A stretch of DNA of 64,000 nucleotides, from assembly GCF_007556775.1 (NCBI RefSeq), contig NZ_CP041742.1, positions 372,001 to 436,000 on the forward strand. Reading direction: 5' to 3'. This DNA comes from Lysobacter lycopersici (lineage in GTDB: Bacteria; Pseudomonadota; Gammaproteobacteria; Xanthomonadales; Xanthomonadaceae). How positions within the stretch are numbered: position 1 is the stretch's first letter; the number at the start of each line of letters is the position of its first letter. This document shows, piece after piece, positions 29,899-37,619 of this stretch. The position numbers and the translations under genes are program-made. The notes below the pieces were generated by a model. It saw only the letters and a list, made by a program, of their open reading frames with translations, searched no databases and was not told where the DNA came from.

Positions 29899-30981
29899 AT
29901 GGCCGCAGCATCGGATTTCGAATCGCTCGCCCGGCAGTACTGGGCCGCATGGGGCGATGCCCTGCGCACGGCCGCGCCGGCCGCGCCATCCGCCGTGCCG
30001 GACTGGAAGGACGCGGTGGACTGGTGGAGCAAGCTGGCGCATGGCGGTCGCACCGAAGCCAACGACGCGGTCGAACGCTTCAACCGCCAGGCCCGCGACT
30101 GGTACGGGCAGATGCAGCAGGTCGCCGCGCACTTCGCCGGGCAGGACGCCGGCGCCGCGGACATCGCCGCGGAGTGGAAACGCGCGCTCGGCGCGACCGG
30201 CGAAAACCCCTTCCCCGAGATGTTCCGCGCCATGCGCGGCAACGGCGCACGCGGGCTGGAACAGTGGGTCGAGGACGCCTCGCCCTGGCTCGATGCCATG
30301 CGCCGCGAGGCCGGCGGCTGGCTCGGCATGCCGGCGTTCGGGCTCGGCCGCGAACACCAGGAGCGCCTGCAGCAACTGGCGCAGGCGCAACTCGAGCTGC
30401 AGCAGCACGAGGCCGCGTACAACGCGTTGATGCTGAAGTCGCTGCAGCGCGCCTACGAGTTGTTCGAATCGAAACTGGCCGAACGCGAGGAACCGGGGCG
30501 CCAGCTCAAGTCCGCGCGCGAACTGTTCGACCTGTGGATCGACGCTGCGGAGGAAGCCTACGCCGACATCGCGCTGTCGCCGGAGTTCCGCGAGGTCTAC
30601 GGCGCGCTGGTCAACGCGCAGATGCGCCTGCGCGCCGGCGTGCAGAAGGAAGTCGAACTGGCCGGCGCGATGCTGGGCATGCCCACCCGTACCGAAATCG
30701 ATTCCGCGCATCGCAAGATCGCCGAACTCGAACGCGCGCTGCGGCGCATGCGCGATGCGAAGCCGCAGTCGTCGGCGCCTCCTGCCGCCGTGCCCAGGGC
30801 GTCGAAGCCGGCGAGGTCGCCCGCGAAGTCATCGCCGAAGCCGGCGCCGAAGAAGGCCTCGAGGAGCGTTGCGGCGAAGCAATCTGTTTCCAAGCCGGCC
30901 GTATCGAAGAAACCGGCGCGCAAGCAGGCGTTCGCCGACATCGCGCCGCCGACGATATCGAAGCAGGGAGGCAAGCGATGA
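29899..30981 (+). CDS. phaE: Type III PHA synthase subunit PhaE
   Basis: 360 residues. PhaE is the non-catalytic partner of PhaC in class III polyhydroxyalkanoate synthase and lies on the granule surface. The N-terminus (MAAASDFESLARQYWAAWGDA) and the helical region with Gln/Glu repeats near HQERLQQLAQAQLELQQHE match the family. The last ~75 residues are rich in Lys, Pro, Ala and Ser, a low-complexity basic tail. Strong ribosome site GGGAGGG 7 bases before the ATG. Stop overlaps the phaC start (ATGA), expected for a 1:1 complex. Confidence 0.92.
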   Translation: MAAASDFESLARQYWAAWGDALRTAAPAAPSAVPDWKDAVDWWSKLAHGGRTEANDAVERFNRQARDWYGQMQQVAAHFAGQDAGAADIAAEWKRALGATGENPFPEMFRAMRGNGARGLEQWVEDASPWLDAMRREAGGWLGMPAFGLGREHQERLQQLAQAQLELQQHEAAYNALMLKSLQRAYELFESKLAEREEPGRQLKSARELFDLWIDAAEEAYADIALSPEFREVYGALVNAQMRLRAGVQKEVELAGAMLGMPTRTEIDSAHRKIAELERALRRMRDAKPQSSAPPAAVPRASKPARSPAKSSPKPAPKKASRSVAAKQSVSKPAVSKKPARKQAFADIAPPTISKQGGKR

Positions 30982-32042
30982 ACGGGCCGCTAGGGTTCAC
31001 CCCGCAATCGCTGGCCGAGGAGGCGATGCAAGCGCAGGCCAAGCTCGCCGCCGGCCTCGACACCCTGCGCGAAGTCGAGGACATCGACTACGGCGCGACC
31101 CGCCGCGAAGAGGTGTGGCGCGACGGCAAGGTGGTGCTGTACCGCTTCGTCGGCGATTCCAAGCCAACGGCCAAGGTGCCGATGCTGATCGCCTACGCGC
31201 TGGTCAACCGCCCGTACATGGTCGACCTGCAGGCCGACCGTTCGCTGGTCAAGGGGCTGCTCGCGCGCGGACAGGATGTGTACGTGCTCGACTGGGGCTA
31301 CCCGGATCGTTCCGATCGCTTCCTCATGCTCGAGGACTACATCCAGCGATTCCTCGGCGGCGCGGTGGATCATTTGCGCGAACGCTTCGGCCTCGACGCG
31401 ATCAACCTGCTCGGCATTTGCCAGGGCGGCGCGTTCTCGTTGTGCTACGCCTCGCTCAACCCGGACAAGGTGCGCAACCTCGTCACCATGGTCACGCCGG
31501 TGGATTTCCACACCGACGACAACATGCTCTCGAATTGGGTGCAGTCGCTGGACGTGGACCTGTTCGTCGATACGCTCGGCAACGTGCCCGCGGACCTGAT
31601 GAACTACTGCTACCTGATGCTGAAGCCGTTCCGCCTGAACATGCAGAAGTACGTGGGGCTGGTCGACATCCTCGACGACAAGAAGGCGCTCGAGGATTTC
31701 CTGCGCATGGAGAAGTGGATCTTCGATTCGCCCGACCAGGCCGGCGAGGCGTTCCGCCAGTTCCTCAAGCAGTTCTACCAGGGCAATGGCTTCGTCAACG
31801 GCGGCATCGACATCGGCGGTCGCGAGGTGCACCTCGGGCTGGTGGAAATGCCGGTGCTCAACATCTTCGCCGAGCAGGACCACCTGGTTCCGCCAGCGGC
31901 GTCGAAGGCGCTGAAGGAGCTGGTCGGCACCGAGGACTACACCGAGCTCTCGTTCCGAGGCGGCCACATCGGGATCTACGTTTCCGGCCGCGCCCAGCAC
32001 GAAGTGCCGCAGACCATCCACGACTGGCTCGGCAAGCGGTGA
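30978..32042 (+). CDS. phaC: Type III PHA synthase subunit PhaC
   Basis: 354-residue catalytic subunit polymerising (R)-3-hydroxyacyl-CoA into storage polyester. Alpha/beta-hydrolase fold with a modified lipase box GICQGG, in which Cys replaces the usual Ser as nucleophile. Other catalytic-triad regions: Asp in YVLDWGYPD or FAEQDHLVP, and His in SFRGGHIGIYV. Its ~40 kDa size defines class III rather than class I/II. Translationally coupled to phaE, and the stop overlaps the next gene (GTGA). Nearby bdhA completes a synthesis and mobilisation set. Confidence 0.95.
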   Translation: MNGPLGFTPQSLAEEAMQAQAKLAAGLDTLREVEDIDYGATRREEVWRDGKVVLYRFVGDSKPTAKVPMLIAYALVNRPYMVDLQADRSLVKGLLARGQDVYVLDWGYPDRSDRFLMLEDYIQRFLGGAVDHLRERFGLDAINLLGICQGGAFSLCYASLNPDKVRNLVTMVTPVDFHTDDNMLSNWVQSLDVDLFVDTLGNVPADLMNYCYLMLKPFRLNMQKYVGLVDILDDKKALEDFLRMEKWIFDSPDQAGEAFRQFLKQFYQGNGFVNGGIDIGGREVHLGLVEMPVLNIFAEQDHLVPPAASKALKELVGTEDYTELSFRGGHIGIYVSGRAQHEVPQTIHDWLGKR

Positions 32043-32239
32043 ACGCGACGCGTACGCTCTCGCGCTCGCGCAACGACCGCATGTTCGCCGGCGTGGTCGG
32101 CGGCATCGCCGCGCGTTTCGGCTGGAATTCGACCCTGGTGCGCGTTGTTTACGTGGTGGTGTCGATCGCCTCGGCCGCGTTCCCGGGCATCCTCGTGTAC
32201 CTGATCCTGTGGCTGCTGATGCCGGAGGAAGGCGCCTGA
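32039..32239 (+). CDS. PspC-domain small membrane protein
   Basis: 66 residues. Matches the PspC pattern: an N-terminal LSRSRNDRMFAGVVGGIAAR segment, then a hydrophobic helix VVYVVVSIASAAFPGILVYL and a short MPEE tail. PspC-domain proteins are membrane stress sensors or anchors. The start is a GTG overlapping the phaC stop, so it is expressed with phaEC, possibly to cope with envelope stress; this link is inference. Confidence 0.85.
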   Translation: MNATRTLSRSRNDRMFAGVVGGIAARFGWNSTLVRVVYVVVSIASAAFPGILVYLILWLLMPEEGA

Positions 32240-32682
32240 ATCCAGTTGCGCGCCGCGCGTTGCACGGGCTCGGCATGCTGTGGACGCTGCCGAACACCGC
32301 GCTCGGCCTGCTCGCGGGCGCGGTTGGCATCGCCTTCGGCGCGCACGCGCACGTTCGCCCTCGCGACTTGGCCGTGGTGTTCCACCAATGGCCGTGGGGA
32401 CCGGGCGGCGCGCTCACGCTCGGCAACTGCATCCTGCATACCGGCGATTCGCTGGACACGCATTGCGTGACCTACGCGCAACGCGCAGGCCATGGCGAGG
32501 AACCGCCGATCGTCCTCGCCGACCACGAGCGCGCGCACGTCTACCAGTACATGGCGCTGGGTCCGCTGTTCCTGCCGCTGTACCTGGTCTGCGGCGGCGT
32601 CAGCGTGCGGAATCCATTCGAACGCGCGGCCGACCGCTATGCCGCCAGCGGACGCGGTTGGTGGCCGTGGTCGAATTCCTGA
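32209..32682 (+). CDS. Hypothetical protein with hydrophobic helices
   Basis: 157 residues from a GTG at 32209, 148 if initiation is at CTG 32236, where GGAGGAAGG sits 4-12 bases upstream and CTGA overlaps the PspC stop. The recognisable sequence starts about LNPVARRALHGLGML, so the latter is credible. A hydrophobic segment (MLWTLPNTALGLLAGAVGIAFG) precedes a central LADHERAHVYQYMALGPLF segment, which has an HExxH-like look (HERAH) and is followed by a second hydrophobic stretch. HERAH resembles the metal-binding motif of zinc peptidases, but I cannot confirm that. No family assigned. Confidence 0.7.
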   Translation: MAADAGGRRLNPVARRALHGLGMLWTLPNTALGLLAGAVGIAFGAHAHVRPRDLAVVFHQWPWGPGGALTLGNCILHTGDSLDTHCVTYAQRAGHGEEPPIVLADHERAHVYQYMALGPLFLPLYLVCGGVSVRNPFERAADRYAASGRGWWPWSNS

Positions 32683-32720
32683 TGCCGTGCCGACGAACGG
32701 TCGCGCTGAATGCGCGGCGT

Positions 32721-32880
32721 TTAGCGAAAGGCTAACGGGCGCGGGCGTAAGGTCGGATCGTCGAAGAAAAAGCGTTCGACAAGTCGAAGATCCCAACGTC
32801 ATCGACGAGACGACCGCAATCGCTTCGGCAACAAAGGCTCAGCCGGAACGGGGTGACCCGTACCGACTGGGCCTTTGGCC
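32721..32880 (+). ncRNA. Candidate structured RNA or 3' UTR region
   Basis: No coding region is evident. The 5' part has a TTAGC/GCTAA hairpin (32721-32735). The 3' part, 32833-32876, forms one long stem: AAAGGCTCAG pairs CTGGGCCTTT (one G-T wobble), then CGG/CCG, then ACGGG-gtga-CCCGT closed by a tetraloop. This is too extended for a plain terminator and could be the 3' end of a small RNA or a transcript-stabilising element after the preceding gene. The function is unknown. Confidence 0.35.
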
Positions 32881-32911
32881 TTTCGGTGCAGGCGAACGCG
32901 CGACGGTCACG

Positions 32912-32940
32912 AAAAAAGCCCGCGATGGTTTGCGGGCTTT
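32912..32940 (-). terminator. Intrinsic terminator of tRNA-Leu
   Basis: On the minus strand the stem AAAGCCCGC / GCGGGCTTT (9 bp, 8-base loop) runs into six T in a row (complement of A12-A17 at 32912-32917). It sits nine bases after the encoded CCA of the tRNA. Confidence 0.88.
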
Positions 32941-32948
32941 CGAAGGCC

Positions 32949-33035
32949 TGGTGCCGGAGGTGGGACTCGAACCCACACGCTTTTAAGGGCGGCGGATTTT
33001 GAGTCCGCTGCGTCTACCGATTCCGCCACTCCGGC
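32949..33035 (-). tRNA. tRNA-Leu (CAA)
   Basis: 87 nt with encoded CCA. Acceptor GCCGGAG pairs CTCCGGC, the D arm is GGCGGAATCGGTAGACGC, the anticodon loop CTCAAAA gives anticodon CAA reading UUG, a long variable arm is present, as expected for class II tRNA, and the T arm contains GTTCGAGTC. Flanked by a good promoter and terminator. Confidence 0.96.
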
Positions 33036-33046
33036 GCGGACCGGGA

Positions 33047-33075
33047 ATTATGCGGGAGGCAGGGGGCGAATCCAA
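33047..33075 (-). promoter_or_regulatory. sigma70-type promoter of tRNA-Leu
   Basis: On the minus strand TTGGAT (33070-33075) and CATAAT (33047-33052) are 17 bases apart. The predicted start is a few bases upstream of the tRNA 5' end at 33035. Confidence 0.75.
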
Positions 33076-33102
33076 GCCAGTTTCCCGCATGCATGGCGTG
33101 GC

Positions 33103-33124
33103 TGCCCGGGCGCGTGCCCGGGCA
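33103..33124. terminator. GC-rich hairpin after the beta-helix gene
   Basis: TGCCCGGGC, loop GCGT, GCCCGGGCA: a perfect 9-bp stem lying between the stop of the minus-strand beta-helix gene (33137) and the tRNA-Leu promoter. No T-run follows on either strand, so it is either a weak terminator or a 3'-end stabiliser. Confidence 0.45.
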
Positions 33125-33136
33125 ACACAAGCCGTT

Positions 33137-34684
33137 TCATCGAGCCGATGTGCGGCAACGCGCGAATGACGCATCGATGGTTCTCAGGCTGCTTGCCGGA
33201 GCGGTCCTCTGCCGCTCGTAGGCGCCGACATCCGCCGCGGCGCCGACCACGCGCGCGAGTCCGCGTTGATCGGTTGGTTCATCGGTGGTGGCCCCCTTGT
33301 CGATCGCCGGGCTGTTCGGCGCCAATGCGTGGGTCTGGGTGGGGCCTCCATAGTTGCCGAGTGGATACAGTTGCGGGCAGCCGTGGACCGCGTTGGGCAT
33401 TCTCGTCCAATCGCCCGTGAGGATGAGGTTGTTGCCTCCGGTTAAAGAACCAGGATGGTAAGAGCCGATGTCCACACTCAAGCTGTCGCTGGACGTGTTG
33501 AACGCGATGATCGAGTTGCTCACCACCGGGGGGGTGGGGGTGCCGCTTTGATCGACGAATTCGTAATAGACCCCCGCTCCGCCGCCTCCCGGCTTGTCCG
33601 ATGTATTCCTGACGATCGTGGAGTTGTCGATGTACAAGCCGCCAACGTTATAGACGCCACCACCTGTTCCACCGCTCGCGTAATTTCCGGATACCGTCGA
33701 GTTGATCAGGGACACTGACGAGCCGGAAGGCCTAGGGTCGCCAGGAGGGCAAAAAGACGTGCAAAACAGCGCATAGATCCCGCCGCCGCCGTCGGCGATG
33801 CCACCCAAGGCAGAATTCCCGGAAATGGTCGACCTGGTGATGACCACGTCCCTTCCGTACGAGTAGATGCCGCCACCGGCGCCGTCTGTGGAGTTGTCCG
33901 AGATCGTGGAGTTCACGATGGCGATGTCATCGTCCGCGCTCGATGCGCTGTAAATGCCGCCGCCGCCACCGCCCGCGTAATTGCCGGAGATGATCGAATT
34001 CGCGATTTCCAGGGATCTTGCGAAGACTCCGCCACCATATCCGCCTATTTCCCCGAGCCAGCCGATCGATACGGCACGGTTGTTCGTGACCACGACGTCA
34101 TCGAGTGCGAGCTTGTTCTTGACGTAAATCGCACCGCCGGAACCGGGGGGATTCGACAGATCGTTCATGAAGGTGTACTCGCAATCGCGCACGGTCGAAT
34201 GCAGGATCGAAACATTGCCGAGCGAATACAGGCAGCCGCCGCCCGTATCGCTGTCGCCATCCACCCCCCTCTTCGAGCCGCTTGAAAGGGTGACGCCATC
34301 GATCGTCAGCGTGCCCGTGCCGTCATGGAAGAAGATGCGGGTGCCTGAGCTTCCGTTGATCGTGAGTACATCCCGGCCGGGACCTCGGATTGAGACATCC
34401 TTGAGGACGATCTGCCCGCCATCCGACGAACGTGTAGCGATCGTTTTGCAGGTGAGCTGGCTCAAATCGATGGTGTCGCCGGAGACCGCAAGGCCCGCGG
34501 CTTCGCGCAGGCTTCCCGTACCGCTTCCATTGCAGTTCTGGACCGTGTAGGTCGTAGAGAGAGTCCCAGCGTGGGGTGCCGCGATGCTCGTGGCGGCAGG
34601 CAAGGCGCCCAACGCGAGCGCGGATGCGACCAACAACACCAGCGAACCGTTCCGACCATTCGGTACCGAGAAAACCTCGTTCAT
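33137..34684 (-). CDS. Secreted right-handed beta-helix (choice-of-anchor Q) protein
   Basis: 515 residues with a signal peptide (SLVLLVASALALGALPAATSIA). The body is a parallel beta-helix: repeated strands of the form NSTISDNSTDGAGGGIYS and STVSGNYASGGTGGGVYN, each ending in a Gly-rich turn. Near the C-terminus is the choice-of-anchor Q pattern (PLGNYGGPTQTHALAPNSPA, then DQRGLARVVG and DVGAYE), after which an extra ~25-residue Arg/Ser tail follows. Likely surface-located or secreted; such proteins are often adhesin- or polysaccharide-lyase-like but no catalytic residues can be assigned. Start at 34684, with GGAGG 8 bases upstream. Confidence 0.85.
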   Translation of the reverse strand: MNEVFSVPNGRNGSLVLLVASALALGALPAATSIAAPHAGTLSTTYTVQNCNGSGTGSLREAAGLAVSGDTIDLSQLTCKTIATRSSDGGQIVLKDVSIRGPGRDVLTINGSSGTRIFFHDGTGTLTIDGVTLSSGSKRGVDGDSDTGGGCLYSLGNVSILHSTVRDCEYTFMNDLSNPPGSGGAIYVKNKLALDDVVVTNNRAVSIGWLGEIGGYGGGVFARSLEIANSIISGNYAGGGGGGIYSASSADDDIAIVNSTISDNSTDGAGGGIYSYGRDVVITRSTISGNSALGGIADGGGGIYALFCTSFCPPGDPRPSGSSVSLINSTVSGNYASGGTGGGVYNVGGLYIDNSTIVRNTSDKPGGGGAGVYYEFVDQSGTPTPPVVSNSIIAFNTSSDSLSVDIGSYHPGSLTGGNNLILTGDWTRMPNAVHGCPQLYPLGNYGGPTQTHALAPNSPAIDKGATTDEPTDQRGLARVVGAAADVGAYERQRTAPASSLRTIDASFARCRTSAR

Positions 34685-34708
34685 GCCATTCCTCCTCTGC
34701 GGAATCCC

Positions 34709-34727
34709 CCAACGACACATTCGTTGG
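34709..34727. promoter_or_regulatory. Inverted repeat upstream of the beta-helix gene
   Basis: CCAACG and CGTTGG flank a 7-base centre, ending 25 bases before the start codon at 34684. Could be a protein-binding site or 5' UTR hairpin; nothing identifies a regulator. Confidence 0.35.
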
Positions 34728-34762
34728 AACGCCCAAGTGGAACAACGGCAACGATTCCCGAC

Positions 34763-35362
34763 TCAGGCCACCTCGTCCGTGCACATCGTGCAGTTCTCGC
34801 GCTCGAACCATTCGCCGTCGCGTGGCTGGAACTTGGTGCAGTTCTCCATCGCCGCCTGGTAGATGTGCAGCGAAATCGCCACCGCGTCCTCGCTGGCGTT
34901 GCGGATGGTGTGGAACTCGTGCGGCGGGATCAGGCTGCCGGCGCTGCCGGGGCCGGCGTGGATGCCGCCGGCGGCGCGGAAGCGGAAGCGTTCGCCGTCG
35001 CGTTCCAGCAATTCGTACTGGACGATCTCGAGTTCGCCGTCCCAGACGCCTTCCACGCACCACAGCCCGGAATGGTCGTGCAGCGGCGTACCCTGGCCGG
35101 GGCCCCAGGTCATCGCCACCACGCTGTAACCGCGCTGCGGGCTGCGATAGAGCTCGCGCCGGGCATAGTGGTCGACGATGGGCTCGTGCACGCAATCGGG
35201 GAGCTGCACGTCGCGGTCGCGGATCATCGCGCACAGGCAATTGCGAAGCGCGGCGGTGACGGCATGCTGGTCGCCGCGGTCGACAGCCTCGTCGAGCCGG
35301 GCCACGAGCTTGTCGCGGCCGGGAAAATCGACGCTGGGACAACAGGAATCGACGGCGTCCAT
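34763..35362 (-). CDS. Cysteine dioxygenase family protein
   Basis: 199-residue cupin-fold protein. The iron-binding 3-His pattern is visible: TPLHDHSGLWCVEGVWDGEL gives two His, and IPPHEFHTIRN supplies the third. The Cys in GLWCVEG is at the position of the Cys crosslinked to Tyr in the enzyme. Predicted to oxidise L-cysteine to cysteine sulfinate with O2 and non-heme Fe(II). A Cys-rich N-terminus (DSCCPS) and C-terminus (NCTMC) are present. Nine bases after metX on the same strand, so both act in sulfur amino acid metabolism. Confidence 0.85.
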   Translation of the reverse strand: MDAVDSCCPSVDFPGRDKLVARLDEAVDRGDQHAVTAALRNCLCAMIRDRDVQLPDCVHEPIVDHYARRELYRSPQRGYSVVAMTWGPGQGTPLHDHSGLWCVEGVWDGELEIVQYELLERDGERFRFRAAGGIHAGPGSAGSLIPPHEFHTIRNASEDAVAISLHIYQAAMENCTKFQPRDGEWFERENCTMCTDEVA

Positions 35363-35371
35363 GGCGCGATT

Positions 35372-36499
35372 CTACCGCCCCGGCGCCCGCATGGCGTTCA
35401 GGAACCCGGACACGGCTGGACCGAAGCGCTCGATGTCGACGAGGAAAGCGTCGTGGCCCTGCGGCGAGGGCAGGGGCAGGAAGGCCGCATTGGCACCGCC
35501 CGCGCGCAGGCCTTCGGCGATTTCCTCCTGCTGTTGCAGCGGGAACAGGATGTCGGTCTGCACGCCGATGGCGAGGGCGCGCTCGACCCGGATCGCGGCC
35601 AGGCCGGCGTGCACGTCCCCATCGTGGCCCTCGCCGAGGTCGAACCAGTCCATCGAACGGCTGAGGTAGAGGTAGCTGTTCGGGTCGAAGCGGCGTACGA
35701 AGCGGCGCGCGTGGCCCTCGAGGTAGCTTTCGACCTGAAATTCGAAGCCGAACGGATCGTCGTCCTCGCGCTCGTCCTCCAGCCGCACGCGGCCGAAGCG
35801 GCCGTCCCACTCCAGCGCCGAGCGATAGGTGATGACGCCGAGCTTGCGCGCCATGCGCATGCCCGATTCGGGATAGGCATCGTCGTCGTAGTCGCCACCG
35901 TTCCACTTCGGGTCGAGGCGGATCGCCTCGCGCTGCAGCGAACGGATGGCGATGGAGAACGGCAATGCGCGCGCCGCGCCGGAGATGTCGACCAGCGAAC
36001 GCGCGATGCCGGGATGGCGTTGCAGCAAGGCGAGCGCGGCCATGCCGCCCATCGAATTGCCGATCACGCAGGCGAGGCGTTCGATGCCGAGCGCGCGCAC
36101 CACCACGGCCGCGGCGTCGGCGCCGTCCTCGATCGAGAGTTCGGGGAAATCGAGCCGATATGGGCGGCCGGTCGCGGGATCGATAGACGCGGGCCCGGTC
36201 GAGCCCTTGCAACTGCCGAGCGCGTTGACGCAGACCACGAACCAGCGTTCGCTGTCGATGGGCTTGCCCGGCCCGACCATCGCTTCCCACCAGCCCGGCT
36301 CGGGATTCGCTTCGTTCGCGGCCGCATGCGCATCGGGCGACAGGCCGGTGAGGACCAGCACCGCGTTGTCGCGCGCGGCGTTGAGCGTGCCCCAGGTGTC
36401 GTAGGCCATGCGCGCGCCGTGCAGCGCGCCGCCGCGTTTCATCGGGAACGGCGAGGGCAGGTCGACGAAGCGCGCGTTGGCGGGGATGAATTCGGTCAT
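35372..36499 (-). CDS. metX: MetX-family homoserine/serine O-acyltransferase
   Basis: 375-residue alpha/beta-hydrolase. Nucleophile Ser in IGNSMGGMAAL; Asp in GVQTDILFP; His in PQGHDAFLVD; the oxyanion region NALGSCKGSTGP is also clear. The family is normally homoserine O-acetyltransferase for methionine synthesis. In Xanthomonadales, members of this family have been reported to act instead as L-serine O-succinyltransferases for cysteine synthesis, and the adjacent cysteine dioxygenase fits a cysteine link. I cannot decide between them from this sequence alone. Complete length and normal motifs. Confidence 0.9.
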   Translation of the reverse strand: MTEFIPANARFVDLPSPFPMKRGGALHGARMAYDTWGTLNAARDNAVLVLTGLSPDAHAAANEANPEPGWWEAMVGPGKPIDSERWFVVCVNALGSCKGSTGPASIDPATGRPYRLDFPELSIEDGADAAAVVVRALGIERLACVIGNSMGGMAALALLQRHPGIARSLVDISGAARALPFSIAIRSLQREAIRLDPKWNGGDYDDDAYPESGMRMARKLGVITYRSALEWDGRFGRVRLEDEREDDDPFGFEFQVESYLEGHARRFVRRFDPNSYLYLSRSMDWFDLGEGHDGDVHAGLAAIRVERALAIGVQTDILFPLQQQEEIAEGLRAGGANAAFLPLPSPQGHDAFLVDIERFGPAVSGFLNAMRAPGR

Positions 36500-36508
36500 T
36501 TCCTGATC

Positions 36509-36626
36509 GTCGTTCCCGCGAAAGCGGGCATCTTTTCACAGACCAATGTCTGTGTATCCAGTTTTGATTTTGACTTTCTTGGAACACAGAGCAAGAGCTG
36601 GGTCCCGGCTTGCGCCGGGATGACGA
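36509..36626. repeat. Composite hairpin repeat between metX and ccmI
   Basis: Two imperfect inverted arms flank an AT-rich centre: GTCGTTCCCGCGAAAGCGGG at the metX side and CCCGGCTTGCGCCGGGATGAC at the ccmI side. Each arm is itself a hairpin (CCCGC-gaaa-GCGGG; CCCGGC-ttgc-GCCGGG). A third hairpin, CACAGAC-caat-GTCTGTG, lies inside. This is the common 'CCCGC...GCGGGNATGAC' type dispersed repeat, here in a mini-element-like pair. It may also act as the transcription barrier between the ccm operon and metX. Confidence 0.7.
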
Positions 36627-37619
36627 TTATTTGCCGATCACCAGCTCCACCGGTGCCTTCGCCGGCAGCGCCACCCGCACCGGCGCGGATTCGACGTCGC
36701 CTTCCTGCGGCATCGCGTTGCCGCTGGCCGAAAGCCGCGCGATCAGCTCGACTTCATGCAGCTGCGAAAGCTTGCGCGTCGGCATCGGGCTGTCGCCGTC
36801 GTCGAGGGTGGCGGTGAAGGGCAATTCGGACAGCGCGTGCTTCTCGACCGCGACCGGCATCGGCGCGCCGCCGGGCTCGCGCGCGATCACGAACACCTGC
36901 GCGTCGCCGCGCAGGCGCACGCGCGAGGCGAAGTCGGGATCGAGCTTCACCGCGACCGCGAGCGCGCCCGCTGTCGGCGCAGGCGTCGGCAACGGCGGCA
37001 GGCCCGCATCCTTGCGCGCCGCATCGAGTTGCGGGCGCAACGCGGCGGCGGTGTTCGCGTCCACTTCGGCGAGCAGCGGCTCCCACGTCGTCGCGGCCCC
37101 GGCCGCATCGCCGGACTGGCGCTTGGCGATGCCGAGGAACCAGCGCGAACGCTGGTGCTTGGGATCGCGTTGCAATGCATGTTCGAGCATCGCCACCGCC
37201 TGTGGGTCGAAACGGTGTTGCGGAGCGGCCTTGGCGCGCGCTTCCGCGGCTTCGGCGAGCACGTCGGGATCGTCCGGGCGCAGCGTCGCCGCGCGCGCGA
37301 AGGCATCGCGCGACGCATCGAGCTTGCCCTGGTCGGCGAGCGCGTGGCCGAGCAGGCGCCAGCCGTCGGCCTGCATCGGGTTGCGTTGCAGTTCCGCCTG
37401 CAGGCGTTCGATCGCGTCGTCGACGGTTTGCGGCGCTTCGCGCAGCGCCGGATCGAGCGCCGCCGGCGTACCGAGCAACGCATACAAACCGATGGCCGCG
37501 CCGGCGACGAGTACGGCCAGCGAGACCGCGAGGCCACGCTGCGTGCGCCACAACGGCGCCAGTACCAGGGCGAGCGTGGCGACGACGAGCAGGGCGGCGA
37601 TGGCGACGAAGGCGGGCAT
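36627..37619 (-). CDS. ccmI: Cytochrome c maturation protein CcmI
   Basis: 330 residues. CcmI delivers apocytochrome c to the heme lyase complex. Two N-terminal transmembrane helices (PAFVAIAALLVVATLALVL and GLAVSLAVLVAGAAIGLYAL) are followed by TPR-like helices (DGWRLLGHALADQGKLDASR; RSRWFLGIAKRQSGDAAGA). The last ~110 residues form a beta-rich domain. It is the final gene of the ccm operon; its ATG overlaps the ccmH stop (TGATG). Confidence 0.92.
   Translation of the reverse strand: MPAFVAIAALLVVATLALVLAPLWRTQRGLAVSLAVLVAGAAIGLYALLGTPAALDPALREAPQTVDDAIERLQAELQRNPMQADGWRLLGHALADQGKLDASRDAFARAATLRPDDPDVLAEAAEARAKAAPQHRFDPQAVAMLEHALQRDPKHQRSRWFLGIAKRQSGDAAGAATTWEPLLAEVDANTAAALRPQLDAARKDAGLPPLPTPAPTAGALAVAVKLDPDFASRVRLRGDAQVFVIAREPGGAPMPVAVEKHALSELPFTATLDDGDSPMPTRKLSQLHEVELIARLSASGNAMPQEGDVESAPVRVALPAKAPVELVIGK

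Noticed and set aside
29859-30977. Continuous upstream extension of the phaC frame across phaE
   Set aside because: It runs in another frame through phaE, is Arg/Gly-rich and unlike PhaC; the ATGA start at 30978 is the real one.
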